Source: Streptomyces sp. SolWspMP-5a-2 (GTDB lineage Bacteria > Actinomycetota > Actinomycetes > Streptomycetales > Streptomycetaceae). From it: DNA of 64,000 nt. The stretch is from positions 1 to 64,000 of the forward strand of contig NZ_FMCI01000392.1 in assembly GCF_900091845.1 (NCBI RefSeq), given 5' to 3'. The notes under the pieces are model-generated. The model did no database searches. It was not told the DNA's origin and worked only from the letters and a program-made list of their open reading frames with translations. Below, piece by piece: positions 1 through 11,400 of the stretch (the first letter of the stretch is position 1; each line of letters starts with the position of its first letter). The position numbers were made by a program, and so were the translations under genes.

Positions 1-3000
1 AACACACCCGAAGCCCCCGACACCAGCACCCACCCCGACGACCCGCCGGGCGACGGCACCACGGACTCGCCCGGCACCGACGCCGACGGAACGGAGGCCG
101 GGGAAACGGCATCCGGCGGAACGGGGACCGGAGAAACGGCATCCGGCGGAACGGGGACTGGAGGAACGGCATCCGGCGGAACGGAGGCCGGGGAAGCGGA
201 GGAGGTGTCGGCCGGGAGGCTCAGCACGAGCTTGCCCACATGCTGCGCACGGCTCATCACCCCGAACGCCTCACCCGCCCGCCGCACGTCCCACACCCTG
301 CGCGGCAGCAACTCCAGCACACCCGCCTCGAACAGACCCACCACCTCACGCAAGATCGCACCCAACCGCTCAGGACCCGCCTCGACAAGATCGAAAGCCC
401 GATACATCACCCCGTCATGAGCCGCCGCCACCTCCGCCGGATCCCGGACATCCGCCTTCCCCAGTTCCACGAAACGCCCACCCGGCCGCACCAGACCCAG
501 CGAAGCGTCCACCAACTCCCCCGCCAGCGAATCCACCACCACATCCACCCCCGCCCCGAACCGCTCCGCGAACTCCGCAGAACGCGACGACGCGATCCGC
601 TCCTCCGGCACACCCAACTCCCGCACCGCCCCCCACTTCGCCTCACTCGCCGTCGCGAACACCTCCGCCCCCAACCACCGCGCCACCTGCACCGCCGCCA
701 TCCCCACACCCCCCGCGGCCGCATGCACCAACACCGACTCCCCCGCCCGCACACCCGCCACATCCACCAACGCGTAGAACGCCGTCACGAACGCCACCGG
801 AACCGACGCCGCCACCACGAACGACCACCCCTCAGGAACCCCCACCACCACCCGCTCGTCCACCACGACGGTGGAGCGGAATCCGCCCTGCCAGACGCCC
901 ATCACGCGGTCGCCGACGGCCACCGTGGTCACACCGGCGCCGACCCCCGTCACGACACCGGCGCCCTCGCTGCCCATGAGGGCGTTCTCCGCGTCCGGGT
1001 ACATGCCCAACGGGATCAGCACGTCGCGGAAGTTGAGCCCGACCGCGTGGATCGCGACGCGCACCTCGCGCTCACCCAGCGGACGGTCGGTGCGGATCTC
1101 GGGCGCGGGGGCCCAGGTGATGCCTTCCAGCGTGCCGTTCCCGGCGTGCGTCAGGAGCCGTTCCCCGGCGGGCACGCGCCGTTCCGGGTCCCGGTCGGTG
1201 ATCCGCGGTGCGGGGCCGTGCGGTGCGGTGGGGTCCGGCGCCGGGACGGGGGCCTCGACCGGGGCCGGGACGGACTCCTCGTGGACCAGGCGCGGTACGA
1301 GGACGTCCGTGCCCCGGACGACGAGTTGGGGCTCGTCCGTGGAGAGCGCGCGCAGCACCGTGTCGGACTCCTCGGCGCGGTCGCCCGCCGCCGGGTCGCC
1401 GAGCACGTCGAGGAGGACGAAGCAGCCGGGGTGCTCGGTCTGTGCCGAGCGCACCAGACCCCACACGGGTGCCGCCGCGAGGTGGTCCACCGGTTCGCCG
1501 TCCCCGGCCGGTACCGCTCCGCGGGTGACGAGCACCAGCCGGGACGTCGCGAACCGCGCGTCGGCCAGCCACCCCTGGACGAGTTCCAGGGCGTGCCGGG
1601 TCGTCCTCTCCGCGCACGCGGCGATGTCGTCGCCGTCCTCGGCGCCCACGTCGGTCCGCAGGTCCACCAGGACGTGGCCGGGTGCGGTCAGGCCCTCCCG
1701 TGTGAGGTGTCGCGCCAGTTCCGCCAGGTCGGCGCATCCGGCGTGGGCCGGTGCCGGGGCGGGCAGGTCGGCGGACGGCCGGCCGAGCACCGCGAGGGCC
1801 GGGGGCGCGCCGTGGTGTGCCGGGACCGGCACCGCGGTCCACGCCACCCGGTACGTCGCGGCGCTGTCGCCCGCGGCGGGAGCGGGGAAGCGCGCCTCGT
1901 TCAGCGGGCGGGTCAGCAGCCCGTCGGCGGAGAGCACCGGCAGTCCCGCGGTGTCCGTGACCCGCACCGAGAACGCGTCCTCGGCGGTCGGGGTGAGCAG
2001 GACCCGCAGCCGGGTCGCTCCCGTGGCGTGCAGGGTGGCGCCGGTCCACAGGAACGGCAGCCTGACGGTGTCCTCGTCGTCGGCGCACGCCGACCAGGCG
2101 TGCAGGGCGGCGTCCAGGAGCGCCGGGTGGATGCCGAAGCCCGTCGGGTCGCCCTCCGGCAGGGCCGCTTCGGCGTGCACGGTGCCGTCGGGTCCGCGCC
2201 ACACGTCCGTCAGGCCGCGGAACGCCGGTCCGTAGCCGAGCCCCCGCTCGGCCAGCCGTTCGTAGAGGCCCGTGATCTCGACCCGCCGTCCGTCCGCCGG
2301 GGGCCAGGTCTGCGGACCCGCGGGCCGCTCGTGCTCCGCGCCGCGCACCAGAACGGCCCGCGCGTGCCGCACCCAGGCGTCGGAGGGGGCGTCGTGGTGG
2401 CGGGCGTGCACGTCCACCGCCCGGCTGCCGTCGTCGGCGGCCGCGTTGACGAGCACCTGTACGTGGGTCGTCCCGGCCTCGGTCAGGACCAGCGGTGTCT
2501 CCAGGGTCAGTTCGTCCACCCGGTCGCAGCCGGCCTCGTCCGCGGCCCGCAGGACCATGTCCAGCAGTGCCGTGCCCGGCACGACCACCCGACCGCGCAC
2601 GGCGTGGTCCCGCAGCCAGGGCTGGTCCCGCGCGGAGAGGCGCCCGGTGAGCAGGAGTCCGCCGGTCCCGGGCAGCTCCACGGCGGAACCGAGCAGGGGG
2701 TGCCCCGTGGCCTGCGCGCCGTCCCGGTGACCGGCCCCGGCCTTGGGGTGGGCGGTGTCCGCGACCCAGTAGCGCTTGCGCTGGAAGGCGTACGTGGGCA
2801 GGTCGACCCGCCGGACGGGGAGCCCGTCGTAGGAGCGCGCCCATCGGACCGGCACGCCGGTCACGTACGCCTCGGCGAGCGACCGCAGCAGGCGTGCCCG
2901 GCCGCCCTCGTCACGGCGCAGCGTGCCGGTGACGGTGACGTCCGTCCCGTTGTCCTCCGCCGTGGCCTGGACGGCGGTGGTCAGCACCGGGTGGGCGCCG

Positions 3001-5400
3001 ACCTCGACGAAGCGGCGGAATCCGGCGTCGAGCAGGGCGCGCACGGTCTCCTCGAACCGGACCGGGCGGCGCAGGTTGTGGTACCAGTACGCCGCGTCCA
3101 GCTCCGTGCGACCGAGGTCGCCGCCGGTCACGGTGGAGTAGAACGGCACGTTGGCCGGGTGCGGCACCACGCGGGAGGCGGCCTCCTCGACGTGGCCGCG
3201 GATGTTCTCGACCTGTGCGGAGTGGGAGGCGTAGTCGACGGGGATACGTCGTGCCCGCACCCCCTCCGCATCGCACCGCTCGATCAAGTCGTCCAGAGCG
3301 TCGACATCACCCGAGACCACCGTCGTACCCGGCCCGTTGACCGCCGCGACCGTCACCCGACCCCCGTACACATCCAGCAGTCCCTCCACCTCCGCCACCG
3401 CACGCTGCACCGCCACCATCCCGCCGTGCCCGGCGAGTTCCGCAGCGATCGCCCGGCTGCGCAGCGCGACCACCCGCGCCCCGTCCTCCAGACTCAGCGC
3501 ACCCGCCACCACCGCCGCCGCGATCTCCCCCTGCGAATGACCCACCACCGCTGACGGGCGCACCCCGAACGACTCCCACACCGCCGCCAACGACACCATC
3601 ACCGCCCACAACACCGGCTGCACGACGTCCACCCGCTCCAGCGCCTCCGCATCCCCCAGCGCCTCCAACAGCGGCACCCCCAGATACGGCTCCAGCGCAG
3701 TGGCGCACTCCCCCATCCGCTCCGCGAACACCGGCACCTCGGCCAGCAACTCCACACCCATACCGGCCCACTGCGACCCCTGACCGGGGAAGACGAGGAC
3801 GACGCGGTCGTCGGCGGGGGTGGCCGCGCCGTGGACGACGCGGTGGGAGGCGCGGCCCTCCGCCAGGTCCGCCAGGGCGCCCGTCAGTTCGGCGCGGTCC
3901 GTGCCGAGCACGACGGCGCGGTGGCCGAGCACGGCGCGGGTGGTGGCCAGGGCGTGCCCGATGTCGTCGGCGGGGGTGGCGCCGTCGGCGAGCGGCAGGA
4001 GCCTTCGGGCCTGGTCCCGCAGCGCGGCGTCGGTCGAGGCCGACAGTGTCCAGGGCGCGGGCGCGCCGTCACGGGTTACGGCGTCGTAGGGGACGGCGAT
4101 GTCCGGGCCCTGTTCCAGGATGACGTGGGCGTTGGTGCCGCTGACCCCGAAGGAGGAGACCCCGGCGCGTCGCGGGCGTCCGGTGTCCGGCCAGTCGCGC
4201 GGTTCGGTGAGCAGGCGCACGGTGCCGGAGGACCAGTCGACGTGGGTGGAGGGCTCGTCGGCGTGCAGGGTCGGGGGCAGCGCGCTGTGGCGCAGGGCGA
4301 GGACGGTCTTGATGACGCCCGCGACGCCCGCCGCGGCCTGGGTGTGCCCGATGTTGGACTTGACCGAGCCGAGCCACAGCGGCCGCCGCGGGTCCCGGTC
4401 CTGTCCGTACGTCGCCAGCAGGGCACCGGCCTCGATCGGGTCGCCGAGCGTGGTGCCGGTGCCGTGCGCCTCCACGACGTCCACGTCCGAGGTCGTGAGG
4501 CGGGCGTCCGCCAGGGCCGCGCGGATCACCCGCTGCTGCGCCGGTCCGCTGGGGGCGGAGAGGCCGTTGGAGGCGCCGTCCTGGTTGACGGCGGTGCCCC
4601 GCACGACGGCCAGCACCCGGTGGCCGTTGCGGCGGGCGTCGGAGAGGCGTTCGACGACGAGGACGCCGACGCCCTCGGCGAAGCCCGCGCCGTCCGCGCC
4701 GTCGCCGAACGCCTTGCTGCGGCCGTCGGGTGCCAGGCCGCCCTGGCGGGTGAACTCGGTGAACACGCCCGGGGTGGACATGACCGTGACGCCGCCGGTG
4801 AGGGCGAGGTCGCACTCGCCCTGGCGCAGCGAGCGGACGGCCAGGTGCAGGGCGACGAGCGAGGAGGAGCAGGCCGTGTCGACGGTGACGGCGGGTCCTT
4901 CGAGTCCGAGGGTGTAGGCGACGCGGCCGGAGAGGACGCTGCCGATGTTGCCGGTGGCGACGTACCCGGCGGTCTCCTCGGGGACGTCGGGGCTGACGGC
5001 GAGGTAGTCGCCGCCGTTGGTGCCGGTGAAGACGGCGGTGCTGGTGCCGTGCAGGCTCGTCGGGTCGATGCCCGCCTGCTCCAGGGCCTCCCAGGAGGTC
5101 TCCAGGAGCAGCCGCTGCTGCGGGTCCATCGCCAGCGCCTCGCGCGGCGAGACGCCGAAGAACCCGGCGTCGAAGTCGCCCGCGTCGTGCAGGAAGCCGC
5201 CCTCGCGGGCGGACGAGGTGCCGGTCCGGCCCGGCCCGTCGGACGCCAGGGTGTCGAGGTCCCAGCCGCGGTCGGCGGGGAAGGGGGTGATGGCGTCGCC
5301 GCCGTCGCTCAGCAGGCGCCACAGGTCCTGGGGGGAGCGGACGTCGCCGGGGAAGCGGCAGCTCATCCCGACGACGGCGATCGGGTCGTCCCGGTCCGCG
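1..5400 (-). other. PKS module 3: KS-AT(methylmalonyl)-DH-ER-KR (cut by window edge)
   Basis: The KS has VDTACSSS (Cys codon 4869-4871), EAHGTGT and KSNIGH. The AT (about 3800-2920) has GQGSQ and YASH. The DH (about 2705-1950) has both catalytic motifs, [10 protein letters not shown] and [10 protein letters not shown]. The ER (about 1150-215) has LNFRDVLI and the NADPH-binding [13 protein letters not shown] 30-bp tandem repeat (91-196) forms an unusual Pro/Val/Asp-rich ER-KR linker, after which a KR begins ([11 protein letters not shown]) and leaves the window. A full DH-ER-KR loop predicts a saturated 2-methyl unit. Confidence 0.86.
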
Positions 5401-8400
5401 GCGGCCGCCGGGGCGGGCGGGGGCGCCGGGTCGGTGTGCGGGGCGTCGCCGAGGAGTTCGTCCCGCAGGTGGGCGGCGAGCGCACGGGCGTTGGGGTGGT
5501 CGAAGACGACGGTGGAGGCGAGGCGCAGTCCGGTCACCCTGTTGAGCCGGTTGCGCAGTTCGACGGCGGTGACGGAGTCGAAGCCCAGGTCCCGGTAGGC
5601 CGTGGCGGGTTCGACGGCGTCGGGGCCCGGGTGGCCGAGGACCTCGGCGGCCTGCGCGCGGACGAGGGTGAGCAGGGCCGCCTGCTGGTCGGCGGGGTCG
5701 CGCAGGGCGGTGACGCGGGCCGCGAGGTCGTCGGGGGCCGGGGCGGCGGCCCGCGCGGGTTCGCTCGTGGCGGCGAGGCGGCGGGTCTCGGGCAGGTCGG
5801 CGAGGAACGGGCTGGGCCGGGTCGCGGTGTAGGCGACGTGGTACCTCTCCCACTCCACGTCCGCGATCATGACGGTCGGTTCGTGGTCGCCCGCCGTCGC
5901 GGTCACGGCGGAGGCCGCGAGGTCGGGGTCCATCACGGGCAGGCCGTGGCGGCCCGCCGTCTCCTCGATGCCGTCCCCGTGGGCCATGCCCCGTTCGTCC
6001 CAGATGCTCCAGGCGATGGAGGTGGCGGGCAGGCCGAGAGCGTGCCGCTGGGCGGCAAGGCCGTCGAGATAGGCGTTCCCGGGGGCGTAGTTGCCCTGTC
6101 CCGAGGCGCCCAGGGTGCCCGCGAGGGAGGAGAACAGCACGAAGGCGTCCAGGTCCGTGTCCCGGGTCAGCAGGTGCAGGTTCCATGCCCCGTCGGCCTT
6201 GACCCGCAGGACCTCGTCGATCCGGTCCGGGGTGAGGCGCTCGATGACGGCGTCGTCGAGGACGGCGGCGGTGTGCACCACGGCGGTCAGCGGGCAGTCG
6301 TCGGGGACGGACGCGAGCAGGCGGGCGAGGTCGTCGCGGTCGCCGACGTCGCAGGCGGCCAGGGTGACGCGGACCCCGGTGGCCTCCAGTTCGGCGCGGA
6401 GCTCGGCGGCGCCGGGCGCGTCGGGGCCCCGGCGGCCGGCCAGCAGGAGGTGCCGGGCTCCGGAGCGGGCGAGGTGGCGGGCGGTCCGGGCGCCGAGTCC
6501 TCCGGTGCCGCCGGTGACCAGGACGGTGCCGCGCGGCCGCCACGCGGGACGGTCCGCGGCGACGGCACGGGTGAGACGGCGGACGAGGGCGCCGGACGGG
6601 CGCAGCGCGACCTGGTCCTCGCCGGTGGTGCCGGTGAGGACCGCCGCGAGGAGGCGGCCGGTGCGCGCGTCGGGCCGGGCGGGGAGGTCGATCAGCCCGC
6701 CGAACCGCTCGGGGTGTTCCAGAGCCGCGATCCGGCCCAGGCCCCACACCAGGTGCTGGGCCGCCGCGCCGTCCCGGTCGGCGCGGGTGTCCTGGGCGGT
6801 GGCGGTGATCGTGTCGTGGGTCAGGCACCACAGGGGGCCGGTGGTCGCGGTGTCGCCGAGCGCCTGGAGCAGGGCGACGGTCGTGGTCAGGCCGGTGCGC
6901 GGGACGCCGTCGCCGGTGGCGTCGTCGTCGGTGGCGTCGTCGTCGGTGGCGTCGTCGTCGGTGGCGTCGTCGTCGGCGAGGGACAGCAGGGACAGTACGC
7001 CCGCGACGGGTTCCTCGGGCAGTCGGCCGGCGATGTCCCGGCGGGTGGCGGTGGGTTCCAGGGTGAGGGTGGTGACGTCACCGCCGTGGTCGCGGACGGC
7101 GGCGGCGACGGTGTCGGCGCACGCGGCCGCGGTGGCGGCCCCGGCGGGGACGGCCAGCAGCCATGTGCCGGTCAGCAGCGGGCTGTCCGGCAGGGAGGCG
7201 GGCATCCAGCGGACGTGGTAGCGCCAGGAGTCGACGGCGGCGGTGGCCTTGCGGTCGCGGCGCCAGGTCCGCAGCGCGGGCAGGACGGGGCCGAGACAGG
7301 CGCCGTCGATGTCGAGGGTGCGCGCCAGGCTCTCGGTGTCGCCGCTCTCCACGGCCGTCCAGAACGTGGTGTCGTCGGCGGCCGTGGTGTGGTCGCGGGG
7401 TGCGGTGGGCCTGCGCAGGGCGGCGGGGTCCCACCAGTAGCGGGCGCGCTGGAAGGCGTAGGTGGGCAGGTCGACGTGGCGGGCCCCGGTGGCGGTGAAC
7501 GCGCGGGTCCAGTCCACGGGGACGCCGTGCGCGAAGGCGGCGCCGAGCGAGGTGAACAGGCGCCGGGCCCCGCCGTCGTCGCGGGCCAGCGTTCCGGTCA
7601 CCGCCGCCTCGTGGCCGGTCGTCTCGAGGGTCTCCTGCACCGCGGCGGTCAGGACGGGGTGGGGGCTGCACTCCACGAACGCGTCGAAGCCGCCGGCCGC
7701 CAGCGCGCGCACGGCTTCCTCGAAGCGGACCCGGTGGCGCAGGTTGCGTATCCAGTAGGCGGCGTCCGGCACGTCGTCGCCGAGCCAGTCGCCGGTGACC
7801 GTGGAGAGGAAGGGCACTTCGGCGCGGCGCGGACGGATGGGGGCGAGGTCGGCGAGGACGCGGTCGGTGAGGGCGTCGACCTGTCCGGAGTGGGAGGCGT
7901 AGTCGACGGCGACGCGCCGGAAGCGCACTCCTCCGTCCTCGCAGCGGCTGCGCAGCGCGTCGAGTCCCTCGGGAGTGCCCGAGACGACGGTGGCGGTCGG
8001 ACCGTTGACCGCGGCGACGGAGACCGTGTCCGTGAGGCCGTCCATGAGGCGGCGCACTTCGTTCTCGGGTGCGGCCACCGCGGCCATCCCGCCGTGTCCG
8101 GCGAGTTCCGCGGCGATGGCCCGGCTGCGGAGCGCGACCACCCGCGCCCCGTCCTCAAGACTCAGCGCACCCGCCACCACCGCCGCCGCGATCTCCCCCT
8201 GCGAATGACCCACCACCGCGGCAGGACGCACCCCGAACGACTCCCACACCGCCGCCAACGACACCATCACCGCCCACAACACCGGCTGCACGATGTCCAC
8301 GCGGTCCAGCGCTTCCGCGTCCCCCAGCGCCTCCGGCAGCGGAACCCCCAGGTACGGCTCCAGCGCAGTGGCGCACTCCCCCATCCGCTCCGCGAACACC

Positions 8401-11400
8401 GGCACCTCGGCCAGCAGTTCGGCCGCCATCCCCACCCACTGCGAGCCCTGACCGGGGAACACGAACACCGTCCGCGCGCCGTCACCCTCCACGGGCACCA
8501 CGCCCGGGGCACCGGCACCGCGCGCCAACGCCCGTACACCGTCCAGGAGTTCCTGCCGCGAGGCGCCCGCGACCACCGCGCGGCGGCCGAGCACCGCACG
8601 GCCGGTCACGAGTGCGGCGCCGATCTCGGTGGGGGACGTGCCGGGTTGTGTCCCGGCGAACGCCGCCAGCCGTTCGGCCTGCGCCCGGAGTGCGGCCTCG
8701 TCGTGGCCGGAGAGGACCCACGGCACCACGGGAAGCTCGCGGCGCTCCTCCTCGGCCGGGACCGGGTCCGGTGCCTGTTCGAGGACGAGGTGGGCGTTGG
8801 TGCCGCTGATCCCGAAGGAGGAGACGCCCGCCCGCCGGGCACGGCCGGTGTCCGGCCACTCCCGCGCGTCCGCCAGCAGACGCACCGCGCCCGAGGACCA
8901 GTCGACGTGCGGCGACGGTTCCTGCGCGTGCAGGGACGCGGGCAGTGTCCCGTGCCGCAGCGCCTGGACCATCTTGATGACACCGGCGACCCCGGCCGCG
9001 GCCTGGGTGTGTCCGATGTTCGACTTGCCGGAGCCCAGCCACAGCGGCAGGCGCGGATCGCGCTCCTGTCCGTACGTCGCCAGCAGCGCCCCGGCCTCGA
9101 TCGGGTCGCCGAGGGAGGTGCCGGTGCCGTGCGCCTCGACGGCGTCGACGTCCGAGGTGCCGAGCCCCGCGTCGGCCAGCGCCGCCCGGATCACCCGCTG
9201 CTGGGAGGGCCCGTTGGGTGCCGTCAGACCGTTGCTGGCCCCGTCCTGGTTGACGGCGCTGCCGCGGACGACCGCGAGCACCCGGTGGCCGTTGCGCCGG
9301 GCGTCGGACAGCCGCTCCAGCACCAGGACACCGACGCCCTCGGCCATGGCGATGCCGTCGGCGGCGGCCGAGAAGGGCTTGCACCGGCCGTCCGCCGCCA
9401 GTCCGCGCTGCCGTCCGAACTGGATCAGCGGGCTCGGGGTGGCCATGACGGTGACGCCGCCCGCCAGCGCCAGGTCGCACTCCCCCGACCGCAGCGCCCG
9501 CCCGGCCAGGTGCACCGCGACCAGCGACGAGGAACACGCCGTGTCGACCGTCACCGCCGGGCCCTCGAAGCCGAACGTGTAGGCCACCCGGCCGGACAGC
9601 ACGCTGCCCGCGCCGCCGGTCATCATGAGTCCCTCGACGTGCTCGGGAACCCGCTCCAGGGGCTGGGCGTAGTCGTGGTACACCTGTCCCGCGAAGACGC
9701 CGGTGCGGCTGCCGTGCAGGGCGCGCGCGTCGAGTCCGGCCTGTTCGAGGGCCTCCCAGGAGGTCTCCAGGAGCAGCCGCTGCTGCGGGTCCATGGCCAG
9801 CGCCTCGCGCGGGGAGATGCCGAAGAACCCGGCGTCGAAGTCGCCCGCGTCGTGGAGGAAGCCGCCTTCGCGGGTGTACGTGGTGCCGGCGTGGTCGGGG
9901 TCGGGGTGGTGGAGCGTGTCGAGGTCCCAGCCGCGGTCGGCCGGGAAGGCGCCGATGCCGTCGGCCCCGTCGGACATCAGCCGCCAGAGGTCCTCGGGGC
10001 CGGTGACGCCGCCGGGGTAGCGGCAGGCCATGCCGACGATCGCGAGGGGCTCGCCGGTGGTCGCGGTGGGCGGCTCGGGGTGCGTCTCCCGCGCGGGGGC
10101 GGTCTCCACCAGTTCGCCCACCAGGAACGCTGCCAGGTCGGTGGCGGTGGGGTGGTCGAACAGGAGTCCGGCGGGCAGGCGCAGGCCGGTCGCGTTGTTC
10201 AGCCGGTTGCGCAGTTCGAGCGAGCTGAGCGAGTCGAAGCCGATGTCCCGGAAGGCGCGCGTCGCGGAGACGCGTTCGGCCGAGGCGTGGCCGAGGACCG
10301 AGGAGGCCAGGTCCCGCACGAGGGCGAGGACGGTGCCGACCCGCTCGTCGGGGGCGAGGGCCGTCAGGCGCTGGGCGAACGGCGCGTCGTCGCGGGCCCG
10401 CGCGGGCGGGCGGACGAGGCCGCGGAGCATCGCCGGGACGCCGTCCCGCGCGGCCCGCTCGCGGACCGGCCGCAGGTCGAGCCGCGTGGGCACGACGAGC
10501 GGGCTCGGGTCGGTGACCGCGCGGTCGAACAGGGCGAGGGCCTCGTCCTCGGGCATCGGCACCACTCCGAGACGGGCCAGGCGTGCCCGGTCGGTGGTGT
10601 CGAGGCCCGCGGCCATCCCGCCGCTGCGGTCGTCCTGCTGCCACAGTCCCCAGGCGAGGGACTGGCCCGGCAGTCCGAGGTCGGCGCGGTGGACGGCCAG
10701 CGCGTCCAGGAACGCGTTGGCGGCGGCGTAGTTGGCCTGTCCCGCGCCGCCGAGCACGCCGGAGACGGAGGACAGGAGGACGAACGCGGTCAGCGGGTCC
10801 TCGCGGGTGAGGTCGTGCAGGTTCCAGGCGGCGTCCGCCTTGGGGCGCAGCACGGTGGTGAGCTGGTCGGGGGTGAGGGTGGTGACGGCGGCGTCGTCGA
10901 GCGTGCCCGCGGCGTGCACCACCGCGGTGAGGGTGTGGTCGGCGCGGAGGGTGTCGAGCGCGGCCCGGAGGGCGTCGTGGTCCGCCGCGTCGCAGGCGAG
11001 TGCCGTCACCGCGCAGCCGCTCGCGGTGAGTTCGGCCGCGAGGTCGCGGGTGGCGTCGGCCCCGCGCCGGCTGACGAGCGCGAGGCTGCGTACGCCGTGC
11101 TCGTGGACCATGCGCCGGGCGAGGAGCCCGCCGATGTGGCCGGAGGCTCCGGTGAGCAGGACGGTGCCCTCGGGGCCGAGGGACGGTGCGGTGTCGTCTG
11201 CGGTCCGCGGCGTGACGCGGGTGAGCCGGGGGGCGTGGGCCCGGCCCGCCCGCAGCGCGACCTGGGGTTCGGTGCCCCCGGCGACGGCGGGCAGGGACGC
11301 CAGCGACAGGGGGTCCCGGTCGGTGTCGACCAGGTGGAAGCGTCCGGGCGTCTCCGTGTGCGCGGTGCGCAGCAGGCCCCAGACGGTGGCCGCGGCGATG

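Noticed and set aside
91-196. Possible CRISPR-like array
   Set aside because: Units are contiguous with no unique spacers and are in frame within the PKS.
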